From: KBS50 sp042666615
Lineage (GTDB): Bacteria; Actinomycetota; Actinomycetes; Mycobacteriales; Micromonosporaceae
Reading direction: 5' to 3'
DNA: 64,000 nucleotides
NCBI RefSeq assembly: GCF_042666615.1
Contig: NZ_JBHTDD010000013.1
Coordinates: 124,001-188,000 of the forward strand
The position numbers and the translations under genes were made by a program. The notes under the pieces are model-generated. The model saw only the letters and a program-made list of their open reading frames with translations. It did not search any database and was not told where the DNA came from. Within the stretch, counting starts at the first letter, position 1. Each line of letters opens with the position of its first letter. Shown here piece after piece: positions 55,604 to 62,639 of this stretch.

Positions 55604-57193
55604 TCAGATGGTGTCGGGGTCGATTCGGGGGAACAGCGGGCGGGCCGGCGGCAACACCCCGCCGACCGCGGTGAGCTGCTCGGTCACCCGGGCGGCGGCG
55701 TCCGGCAGGAACGGCGCCAACTGCTCGGCCAAGCACCGGCAGGCGGCCAGCAGGGTGCCGAGCGCGACATCCAGGGCCGCTGGCGGCTCTCCCGCGCCCG
55801 GCCCAGTCCGGGCCGGTTCCCCCGCCGGGCGCCCGGACCCAGCCGGTCCTCCCGCCGCCCGCTCAGCCCGGGCCAGTTCCCACGGGCGGGTTTGCTCGAC
55901 GTACCGGTTGGCCTGCTCGACGATCGCCCACACGGCGGCGGTGGCCCGGCGGAAGTCGACATCCGCCAGCGCCGCGTCCACCGCGTCGGGCGCCGCCGCG
56001 CAGGCCGCGCGCAGCGGCCCGGCCACCGGGTCAGCCGGCTCGGACCACGGGACCGGCCGGCCGGCGCGGTACCTGTGCAGCATCGCCACCACCCGGTTGA
56101 CCAGGTTCCCGACGCCGCCGGCCAGGTCGTCGTTGGCCCGGTCCACCAGCCGGGCCACGGTGAAGTCGGCGTCCCCGACCCGGGGCACCTCGCGCAGCAG
56201 CCACCACCGCACCGCGTCGACGCCGTACCGCTCGACCAGGGCGACCGGGTCGACGGCCGTACCAGAGGATTTGCTGATCTTGCGGCCGTCGACCGTGAGG
56301 TAGTCGTGCACCAGGACGTCGGTGGGCAGCGGCAGGCCGGCGGAGAGCAGCATTGCCGGCCAGTAGATCGCGTGGAACCGCAGCACCCCCTTGCCGACCA
56401 GATGCACGCGCCGGTCCGCGCCCGCCCACCAGCGCCGGTACGCCGCACCCGGCCCGTCGAACGCGCCGAAGTCCAGAGCGGTCACGTAGTTGCCGAGCGC
56501 GTCCCACCAGACGTACATCACCTGGTCGGGGTCGTCCGGCACGGCGATGCCCCAGCCGCGGGCCCGCTCGGTCGACCGGGAGATGGAGAAGTCGCGCAGC
56601 CCACCGGCCAGGAACGCCAGCACCTCGTTGCGCCGCGCCACCGGTTCGATCCGCAGCCGACCGCTCGCGATCGCCGCCCGCAGCGGCTCGGCATACCGGG
56701 ACAGCCGGAAGAACCAGTTCCGCTCGGCGACCCGCTGCGGCGGCACGCCGTGCTCGGGGCAGTGGCCGGCGGCGTCCAGGTCGTCCTCCGTCAGGTACGC
56801 CTCGCAGCCGACGCAGTACAGCCCGACGTACTCGGCCCGGTAGAGGTCGCCGGCCTCGGCGCAGGCCCGCCAGAGCCGCTCCACCCCCGCCGGATGGCGC
56901 GGGTCCGCGCTGGTGCGGAGGAAATCGTCGTACGACAGGGCGAGCGGGCCGGGTAGCGCGGCGAACCGGTCGGCGAACCGGTCGACCAGTTCGCGCACCG
57001 GCACCCCGGCCGCCTCGGCGGCGAGCACGTTCTTGAGCGAGTTGTCGTCGGTGCCGCTGAGCAGCCGCACCTCGTCACCGCGCCGGCGGTGGTGCCGGGC
57101 AAGCACGTCGGCCTGCACCGCTTCGAGCGCGAAACCGAGATGTGGGGCCGCGTTCACGTACGGGATGGTGGTGGTGAGGTAGAGGCGGGTCAT
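55604..57193 (-). CDS. metG: Divergent (accessory) methionyl-tRNA synthetase
   Basis: 529 residues from ATG 57193 (GAGGGG 6 nt upstream). Class I aaRS: HIGH-like PHLGFA, KMSKS as KISKS, MetRS hallmark TTTIPYVNAAPHLGF, WFFRLSRYAEPL, VYVWWDALGNYVTAL, FHAIYWPAMLLSAGLPLP. The normally invariant GTDEHG reads GTDDNS. The zinc region keeps CVGCEAYL..HCPEHG, i.e. a partial knuckle. C-terminal part has a Gly/Pro/Ala-rich insertion (AAGGPAGSGRPAGEPARTG). It resembles the second MetRS of some actinomycetes rather than the housekeeping enzyme. A putative Met attenuator precedes it. Confidence 0.9.
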   Translation of the reverse strand: MTRLYLTTTIPYVNAAPHLGFALEAVQADVLARHHRRRGDEVRLLSGTDDNSLKNVLAAEAAGVPVRELVDRFADRFAALPGPLALSYDDFLRTSADPRHPAGVERLWRACAEAGDLYRAEYVGLYCVGCEAYLTEDDLDAAGHCPEHGVPPQRVAERNWFFRLSRYAEPLRAAIASGRLRIEPVARRNEVLAFLAGGLRDFSISRSTERARGWGIAVPDDPDQVMYVWWDALGNYVTALDFGAFDGPGAAYRRWWAGADRRVHLVGKGVLRFHAIYWPAMLLSAGLPLPTDVLVHDYLTVDGRKISKSSGTAVDPVALVERYGVDAVRWWLLREVPRVGDADFTVARLVDRANDDLAGGVGNLVNRVVAMLHRYRAGRPVPWSEPADPVAGPLRAACAAAPDAVDAALADVDFRRATAAVWAIVEQANRYVEQTRPWELARAERAAGGPAGSGRPAGEPARTGPGAGEPPAALDVALGTLLAACRCLAEQLAPFLPDAAARVTEQLTAVGGVLPPARPLFPRIDPDTI

Positions 57194-57243
57194 CGGGTTC
57201 CCCTCGGTCGGTGGCCCGGTCCCCAACAACCCCGAACATGCGT

Positions 57244-57309
57244 CGAGGCCCCGGTGACCGGGGCCTCGAGATGTCTGGTCTCGCGTGTCAGCAGCCCCGC
57301 ATGCGGGGC
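57244..57309 (-). promoter_or_regulatory. Putative methionine attenuator upstream of metG
   Basis: Read on the minus strand: segment 1 GCCCCGCA (57309-57302), segment 2 TGCGGGGC (57301-57294), segment 3 CGAGGCCCCGG (57268-57258), segment 4 CCGGGGCCTCG (57254-57244). 1:2 is a perfect 16-nt palindrome, 2:3 can pair through CGGGGC/GCCCCG, and 3:4 is a perfect 11-bp terminator-like stem with a 3-nt loop. This is the geometry of trp-type attenuators. Segments 1 and 2 lie inside the leader peptide. Confidence 0.65.
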
Positions 57310-57335
57310 ATCATGGCGCGACACGACGTTTGCAT
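57288..57335 (-). CDS. Met-rich leader peptide of metG
   Basis: Fifteen codons, MQTSCRAMMPRMRGC, then TGA (57288-57290). Met is at positions 1, 8, 9 and 12. The ATG (57333-57335) is 6 nt after a TATCCT -10 box, so translation would begin at the 5' end of the RNA (leaderless). Stalling at Met8/Met9 (57309-57314) would cover segment 1 and release segment 2 to pair with segment 3, whereas a ribosome at the stop would cover segment 2 and permit the 3:4 terminator. All of this is inferred from sequence. Confidence 0.6.
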   Translation of the reverse strand: MQTSCRAMMPRMRGC

Positions 57336-57341
57336 GCTGGC

Positions 57342-57347
57342 AGGATA
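57342..57347 (-). promoter_or_regulatory. -10 box of metG leader transcript
   Basis: TATCCT on the minus strand, 6 nt before the leader ATG; TSS predicted at 57335. It lies just after the stop of the ArsR gene at 57357. No good -35 was found. Confidence 0.5.
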
Positions 57348-57356
57348 GCAGCGCGA

Positions 57357-58043
57357 TCAATCGGTTTCCGGCGCGCCGCCGCTGTCCGCTTGCCCGGCTG
57401 CCGCGCCGCCGCTGTCCGCTTGCCCGGCTGCCGCGCCGCCGCTGCCCGCTTGCCCGGTTATCTCCCGGGCCGCGCCACCGACCTGTCCGCCGCCCGGCGG
57501 GTCAGCAGCCGGCGGGTCAGTGGCCGACAGGTCGGCGGCCATCGGGGCGTGCCGGAACAGGCCGACCAGCAGGCCGTACCGCGGCTTGCCCGCGCCGGCG
57601 TCCTCGGCGCCGTCCACCAGGTCGGTGAGCGCGGCGGTGAGCCGATCGGCCTGTGCTGCGGTGAGCCGCACATGGCGCAGGGTGAGCAGCGGTTCGGCGT
57701 CGGCGGCGGCGATCTCCTCGGCCACCGCGCCGAGGAAGGCGGCGGTCGGCGCCAGTTCACGGGTGGTCACCTTCAGCCGGCGGGCGGTGCGCTGGTAGTA
57801 CTGCTCGGTCCCGCCGCGCACCCGCCGGGTCTCGACTATCCGCACCATGCCGGCCTCACGCAGCACCTTGAGGTGGTGGGCCACGTTGCCCTTGCGGGCG
57901 TCCAACGCGGCGGCGAGCTGGCTGATGGTGGCCGGCTGCTGGCCGAGGGAGAACAGCAGGCGTTGCCGGAACGGGTGGCCGAGCGCCTTGAACTGCTCGG
58001 CTCGGCTCACCTCCAGCATCTCGTCGAGCGGCGGATCGGTCAT
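57357..58043 (-). CDS. ArsR/HTH_20-type winged-helix regulator with repeat tail
   Basis: 228 residues. HTH: FKALGHPFRQRLLFSLGQQPATISQLAAALDARKGNVAHHLKVLREAGMV, wing RRVRGGTEQYYQRTARRL. A second domain (ADAEPLLTLRHVRLTAAQADRL) may bind ligand. The C-terminus is a low-complexity tail GQADSGGAAAGQADSGGA from a 30-bp tandem repeat. It is divergent to the S41 peptidase gene over the GTCAAGACTTCTTGAC palindrome. Confidence 0.88.
   Translation of the reverse strand: MTDPPLDEMLEVSRAEQFKALGHPFRQRLLFSLGQQPATISQLAAALDARKGNVAHHLKVLREAGMVRIVETRRVRGGTEQYYQRTARRLKVTTRELAPTAAFLGAVAEEIAAADAEPLLTLRHVRLTAAQADRLTAALTDLVDGAEDAGAGKPRYGLLVGLFRHAPMAADLSATDPPAADPPGGGQVGGAAREITGQAGSGGAAAGQADSGGAAAGQADSGGAPETD
57373..57462. 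repeat. 30-bp tandem repeat, three units, inside ArsR gene
   Basis: Units at 57373-57402, 57403-57432 and 57433-57462 (the last with a few changes) encode GQADSGGAAA. Length keeps the frame. Expected to be variable among strains. Confidence 0.88.
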
Positions 58044-58052
58044 GGCAGAAGT

Positions 58053-58068
58053 GTCAAGACTTCTTGAC
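58053..58068. promoter_or_regulatory. ArsR operator in divergent promoter
   Basis: GTCAAGACTTCTTGAC, perfect 16-bp palindrome, 10 bp before the ArsR start, followed by another half-site TTGTCAA (58072-58078). TTGACG within it could be the -35 of the peptidase gene. Confidence 0.7.
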
Positions 58069-58121
58069 GCTTTGTCAACCGGTCTGCTCTACTGCTCGTA
58101 TCCACCCCGCTGGAGGTCCTC

Positions 58122-59027
58122 ATGCGACAGACCGACGTGACCGGCATCGTCGAGCGGCTCGCCGCCGAGGTTCGCGAACGGTACGTGTTCCCCGACGTCG
58201 CGGAGGCGATCGCGACGCTGCTGGCCGATCGGCTGGCCGCCGGTGCCTACGCCGCCGCCACCGACCTGACCGCGTTGTGCGAGTTGGTCACCGCCGATCT
58301 TCAGGCGGTCAACAACGACCGGCATCTGCGGCTCAAGCACCACGAGATCGAGATCGACGAGCACGCCGCGGACGCCGCCGAGGCCGACCTGCGCCGCCAG
58401 GCCGACGCGAGCCTCAACGGTGTCACCCGGGTCGAACACCTCGACGGCGGCGCCGTCCACGTCGAACTCCGCCCGCTGCTCTTTCCGCCCGAGTGGGCCG
58501 CGCACGCGGTCATCGCGGCGATGAACCTCGCCGCACCCGCCACCGCGCTGTTCCTGGACGTGCGCCACACCGTCGGCGGCGACCCCCGGATGGTCGCGCT
58601 GCTGTGCAGCTACCTGTTCGACGAGCCCACCCACCTGACCACGATCGTCGAACGAGGCGGCGACGACGCCCGGCAGTCCTGGACCCTGCCCTACGTGCCG
58701 GGCCCGCGGTTCGGTGCCAGCAAGCCGGTGTACGTCCTGACCAGCGCGGCCACCTTCTCCGGCGGCGAGGAACTCGCGTACGACCTGCAACAGCTCGGCC
58801 GAGCCACGGTGGTCGGCGAACGCACCGGCGGCGGCGCCCACCCCCGGATCGGGGTACGGCTGCATCCGCATCTGGAGGCGACCATTCCGGTGGCCCGCCC
58901 GGTCCACCCGGTCTCCGGGGGCGACTGGGAGGGCGTCGGCGTGCGACCGGACGTCGAGGTGAAGGCCGAGGATGCGCTCGCCGCCGCGCACCGACTGGCG
59001 ACGAACGGCAAACCGGTCGCCGCGTGA
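58122..59027 (+). CDS. S41 (Tsp/IRBP-like) family peptidase
   Basis: 301 residues, ATG 58122 after GGAGG. IRBP-like N-terminal helical part (IVERLAAEVRERYVFPDVAEAI) and S41 core: LFLDVRHTVGGDP, KPVYVLTSAATFSGGEELAYDLQQLGRATVVGERTGGGA. Nucleophile Ser in TFSGGEE; Lys/Glu of the dyad/tetrad is not certain. No signal peptide or PDZ domain, thus cytoplasmic, unlike classical C-terminal processing proteases. Probably under the divergent ArsR. Confidence 0.9.
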   Translation: MRQTDVTGIVERLAAEVRERYVFPDVAEAIATLLADRLAAGAYAAATDLTALCELVTADLQAVNNDRHLRLKHHEIEIDEHAADAAEADLRRQADASLNGVTRVEHLDGGAVHVELRPLLFPPEWAAHAVIAAMNLAAPATALFLDVRHTVGGDPRMVALLCSYLFDEPTHLTTIVERGGDDARQSWTLPYVPGPRFGASKPVYVLTSAATFSGGEELAYDLQQLGRATVVGERTGGGAHPRIGVRLHPHLEATIPVARPVHPVSGGDWEGVGVRPDVEVKAEDALAAAHRLATNGKPVAA

Positions 59028-59090
59028 CGGCTGCCGCCGGCCAGGGTCACCGTTCTTGACTTACCGCCACAGGGGCGCTTCCCTGATGCC

Positions 59091-59528
59091 GTGGATCTTC
59101 AGATCGCGCGGGTGGACGGCGACGTCACTGCGGAGCAGTGGCGGCACGTCCACAACGTCATCATTCCCACCCACCCGCTGTCCCTCGACGACGTTCGCGA
59201 GCGCGCCACGCGCAACCGACTGGACGTCGCCTACCTGGGAGAGACGCCGGTGGGCTGCATGACCGTACGCCCACCGACCGACGACGAACCGGCCAGCACA
59301 GTGATCGCCCGGGTGCTGCCGGAGTACCGGCGGCGGGGCCTCGGTGGGCGACTGTACGCACACGGGTTGGCACATGCCCGGACCCTCGGCGACGGACCGG
59401 TCGAGACGATCGTGCTCGCGTCGAACGAGGACGGACTGCGGTTCGCCCTGGCACACGGGTTCGTCGAGGTCGAACGCTACGTGCTGCCCGGCGACACCAT
59501 CCCGTACGTCACGCTGCGGTTGGCCTGA
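59091..59528 (+). CDS. GNAT family N-acetyltransferase
   Basis: 145 residues from GTG 59091. DGDVTAEQWRHVHNVIIPTHPL, VLPEYRRRGLGGRLYAHGLAHA, SNEDGLRFALAHGFVEVERY. Acetyl-CoA loop RRRGLG is standard. Substrate unknown. Confidence 0.9.
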   Translation: MDLQIARVDGDVTAEQWRHVHNVIIPTHPLSLDDVRERATRNRLDVAYLGETPVGCMTVRPPTDDEPASTVIARVLPEYRRRGLGGRLYAHGLAHARTLGDGPVETIVLASNEDGLRFALAHGFVEVERYVLPGDTIPYVTLRLA

Positions 59529-59580
59529 CCAGCTCGGCCCTTCACCCGCCCGTCCACCTCGGCCGGTGCTCCTTCCTGAT

Positions 59581-59610
59581 TTGACAGATTCATTTTTCTA
59601 TTGGCACTAT
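59581..59610 (+). promoter_or_regulatory. Promoter of second ArsR-SRPBCC operon
   Basis: Consensus -35 TTGACA (59581-59586), 18-nt AT-rich spacer, -10 CACTAT (59605-59610). The start predicted 7 nt later falls on ATG 59618, so the mRNA is probably leaderless. Confidence 0.6.
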
Positions 59611-59617
59611 GGTGTCC

Positions 59618-60193
59618 ATGAGCGTCGAGGTCGTCCGGGACGGTGAGCGGTTGCGCGGCAGCCTGTCGCCGCTGCGCCGCCGGCTGCTCCGCGAGTTGCG
59701 CGAGCCCGCCTCGGCCACGGCACTGGCCGCGCGCCTCGGCGAGACCCGGCAACGCCTCAACTACCACCTCCGCGAGCTGGAGAAGAGTGGCCTGCTGGAG
59801 TTGGTCGAGACGCGGCAACGCCGGGGTGTCAGCGAACGGATCCTGCGCACCACCGCCCGAGCCGTGGTGGTCGCACCGGAGGTGCTCGATGATCTGACCG
59901 GCGCCGAGCAGGACCGGTTCGCCGCCGACACGCTGCTGGCCGCCGCCGCCCGTACCGTCGACGAGGTGGCCCGGCAGCGCGACGGCGCCACCGCCGCCGG
60001 CAAACGCCTGCTCACCTTCGCCATCGAAACCGAGGTCGGGTTCGCCCGACCTGCCGACCTGGAACGCTTCGCCACCCGGCTGGCCGAGCAGATCGCCGAG
60101 TTGGCCGCCGAGTTCGATTCCCCCGCCAACCGACGCCGCTACCGGCTGGTCGTCGGCGGGCATCCCACCGCGAGAGAGGACCCCGCACGATGA
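59618..60193 (+). CDS. ArsR-type winged-helix regulator
   Basis: 191 residues from ATG 59618 (in-frame ATG 59609 overlaps the -10 box and is rejected). HTH: LSPLRRRLLRELREPASATALAARLGETRQRLNYHLRELEKSGLL, wing RRGVSERILRTTARAV. The C-terminal 100 residues are helical. Overlaps the next SRPBCC gene by 4 nt. Confidence 0.88.
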   Translation: MSVEVVRDGERLRGSLSPLRRRLLRELREPASATALAARLGETRQRLNYHLRELEKSGLLELVETRQRRGVSERILRTTARAVVVAPEVLDDLTGAEQDRFAADTLLAAAARTVDEVARQRDGATAAGKRLLTFAIETEVGFARPADLERFATRLAEQIAELAAEFDSPANRRRYRLVVGGHPTAREDPAR

Positions 60194-60855
60194 GCGAGCA
60201 GAAGCCGTACCGGGTGGAAACCGGCGTTGACGCCCCACTGGCCGACGTGTGGTCGGCGCTCACCACGGAACAAACGTTGCGCGAATGGTTCGGCTGGGAT
60301 TACGAGGGCATCGAGCCCGAGATCCGGCAGATCTTCGTCGACGAGGCGACCATCGACGACCACCGGCTCCGCTTCCCGGACGGGTCCTATCTGGAGGCGG
60401 TCGCCGACGGCGGACGGACCGTCGTCCGGGCGGTCCTGCCCGGCCCGCTCGACGACACCGACTGGGCCGAGGTCTACGACGGCATCGAGGAGGGTTGGCG
60501 GGCATTCCTCGCGCAACTGCGCTACCTGCTGGAACGCCGTCCGGCCGGTGCGCGTCGCACCGTCTACCTGACGGGCCGGATCGCCCCCACCGAGTTGCTG
60601 GGCCTCCTCGGCGACGCCCCGGTGTGGCACGACGACCGGCGCCAGCGCGCCGTCGTGGATTCCGACGGACATCTGGTGCTGGCCGCTGCCGAGCAGCCCC
60701 TTGACCGGCCTGATTCCGGGCCCGCGACCATCACGGTCAGCACCTACGGCCTCGACGACGACGCCTTCGCGGCGGTGCGGGACCGCTGGACGGCACGGTG
60801 GCGGACGGCGGCGACGGAGCCACAGGTCACCGCCGCGGAAGTCGCTGTCCGGTAA
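60190..60855 (+). CDS. SRPBCC (AHSA1-like) domain protein
   Basis: 221 residues: YRVETGVDAPLADVWSALTTEQTLREWFGWDYEGIEPEI, VYDGIEEGWRAFLAQLRYLLE. A helix-grip domain of about 125 residues, then a 90-residue C-terminal extension (VYLTGRIAPTELLGLLGDAP..) with its own fold. Coupled to the ArsR gene by an ATGA overlap, same organisation as the pair at 10444-11225. Confidence 0.87.
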   Translation: MSEQKPYRVETGVDAPLADVWSALTTEQTLREWFGWDYEGIEPEIRQIFVDEATIDDHRLRFPDGSYLEAVADGGRTVVRAVLPGPLDDTDWAEVYDGIEEGWRAFLAQLRYLLERRPAGARRTVYLTGRIAPTELLGLLGDAPVWHDDRRQRAVVDSDGHLVLAAAEQPLDRPDSGPATITVSTYGLDDDAFAAVRDRWTARWRTAATEPQVTAAEVAVR

Positions 60856-61116
60856 CCGGTCCGATCGGCGCAGCGGCCCGTCCGGCGCCCCGCCGGGACG
60901 CCGGACGGCGGGGACCTGAGTCTTCCCGCGGGTCGACGTGGTGCCGGGACCCTTCACCCTGCGTGATACAAATGGCGGCAACACCCGCGTCAAACCGGTC
61001 TTCCCGGACGGCGACGGACACAGTAAGTTAGCTCCGGGACCGAGCAGTTGCCGCCGCGGGATCAGTCGGACGCCGTGCCGTCGCACCGTGCGCCGCCCCG
61101 TACGACCGGTGAGGGG

Positions 61117-61656
61117 ATGGGGGATCCTGTGTCGCAATCGCGCATGACAGCACCGCCGCGTACCGAACAGCGCTTCCGGGCCAGCGCTCCGCTGCCCCGA
61201 CGGTCGCCAGCCGCCTCGTTCGCCGAGCGGGAGCTGGATCCGCCGCTGGAACGCGGGGCCCCACCCACCCTGGCCCGCCGGGGGACGTCCGCGCTGCACG
61301 CCGAGCTGTCCCGCCTGCGTCAGCGCGTTCCCGGGGTACGCGGCTGCGTGCTGGCCACGATGGACGGCCTGCTGGTCGACGGTGACATGAGCCGTGGCGG
61401 GGAACCGCACGACCTGGCCGTGCTCGCCGCGAGCGCGTTCGGGGTGGGCCGGCAGTGTGGTCTGGGGCTTCGTCAAGGCGCGTTCCGGGAGGCCACCATC
61501 CGCAGCGACGCTGGCTACTTCACGGTGTACGCGGTCACCGAGAACGCCCTGCTGGCGGTGCTCACCGACGACGGTGCCGACATCGGCTGGCTGCACGAGG
61601 AGGCGCGACCGGTCGCCGAACGGATCGCCGAGCTGCTGTCCGGATCGGTCCCATAG
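61117..61656 (+). CDS. Roadblock/LC7 domain protein
   Basis: 179 residues from ATG 61117 (GTG 61129 also possible). Disordered Arg/Pro-rich N-terminus of about 60 residues, then roadblock/LC7 fold: LHAELSRLRQRVPGVRGCVLATMDGLLVDGD, LAVLAASAFGVGRQC, SDAGYFTVYAVTENALLAVLTDDGADIGWLHEEAR. In actinomycetes such proteins normally belong to CVN-type GTPase operons (cvnB-like), but no GTPase or sensor kinase is adjacent here. May regulate a GTPase elsewhere. Confidence 0.85.
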   Translation: MGDPVSQSRMTAPPRTEQRFRASAPLPRRSPAASFAERELDPPLERGAPPTLARRGTSALHAELSRLRQRVPGVRGCVLATMDGLLVDGDMSRGGEPHDLAVLAASAFGVGRQCGLGLRQGAFREATIRSDAGYFTVYAVTENALLAVLTDDGADIGWLHEEARPVAERIAELLSGSVP

Positions 61657-61695
61657 CCAAGGCACCGCCACCCGGCTCCCGGCGCCGCCGGCGGA

Positions 61696-62340
61696 TCAGC
61701 GGTCGGGAGGCGGTCCCGCGACACCGGACCCCGCCTTGGAGCGCAGGTAGCGGCGTTCGGGGAGGCTGGGCGTCGCGTCGGCCGCCCGCCCGTAGGCCGT
61801 CCGTGCCGCGGCACGCTCACCCAGGAGACCCACAGGTAACCACGGACCGCGTCCACCCGGTAGAACCCGGCCAACCTCGGATCGGCCGCCACCGCCACAT
61901 CCAGTGCCGTCAGACCGGCGGCGGCGCCCTGCACCATGGCTAGGGCCACGATCCGGTTCAGCGTCACGATCGGACCCGGCGCCACCACGCCGAGCAGGTC
62001 GTAGAGGACCAGGATCTGCTTCCAGTCGGTGGCCGCGGCGGTGACCGCCTGGTCGTGGACCGCGGCGATCGCGGCCTGCAGTTGGTACGGGCCGATCGGC
62101 GCGCTGGCCAGCGCGGACTCCACCAGCGCGGTGCCCTCCGCGATCGCGGCGGTGTCCCACCGGGACCGGTCCTGCTCGACCAGCGGCACCAGTTCCCCGT
62201 CCGGGGTGCTGCGGGCAGGTCGGCGGGCGTCGGTCAGCAGCATCAGCGCGAGCAGACCGGTCACCTCGCCGTGCCCGGGTAGGGCTGCCGCCAGGCGCCG
62301 GGCCAGCCAGATCGCCTCCGTGGTCAGGTCCACCCGGTCG
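61696..62340 (-). pseudogene. Remnant of a second ECF42 sigma factor (DUF6596 part)
   Basis: From about 62340 leftward the frame reads VDLTTEAIWLARRLAAALPG, LLALMLLTDARRPARSTPDG, VEQDRSRWDTAAIAEG, LVLYDLLGVVAPGPIVTLNR, which is the ECF42 C-terminal DUF6596 domain. The two sigma domains and the start are missing. Near 61825 a one-base shift moves the similarity to the other frame (LLGERAAARTAYGRAADATP, SLPERRYLRSKAG, stop 61696). So the gene is both 5'-truncated and frameshifted. The intact paralogue is at 45799. Confidence 0.85.
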
Positions 62341-62363
62341 ACAGCGGCACCGCCGCTGGCCGT

Positions 62364-62639
62364 CGAACCTGGAAGGACCAGGTCGTCGTCGAGAGCGACG
62401 ACATCGTGCGGGTCGAGGGCAACGCCTACTTCCCGCGCTCGTCGCTTCGGGAGGACCTGCTGCGTCCCTCGGACACGCACACCGTCTGCCCCTGGAAGGG
62501 CACCGCCTCCTACTACAGCCTGGAACTCGATGGCGAGCGGTCCGCCGACGCTGTGTGGTACTACCCGGAGCCCAAGGCCGAGGCCGAGATGGTGCGGGAT
62601 CGGGTCGCCTTCTGGAAGGACGTCACGGTCGTCGACTGA
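62364..62639 (+). pseudogene. DUF427 gene lacking its start
   Basis: The frame TWKDQVVVESDDIVRVEGNA, YFPRSSLREDLLRPSDTHTV, CPWKGTASYYSLELDGE, AVWYYPEPKAEAEMVRDRVA is an almost complete DUF427 domain. The first residues are replaced in frame by antisense ECF42 sequence and no start codon exists upstream until far inside it. GTG 62406 could give a 77-residue shortened protein, so residual expression cannot be excluded. It overlaps the end of the MFS gene by 17 nt. Confidence 0.7.

Noticed and set aside
57244..57335. T-box or SAM riboswitch before metG
   Set aside because: No T-box consensus (NNTGGNACC-type) or SAM-I core is visible in fewer than 100 nt; the Met-codon leader explains the structure better.
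59609..59617. ATG 59609 as start of the second ArsR gene
   Set aside because: It overlaps the -10 hexamer of a good promoter; the transcript would begin near ATG 59618.
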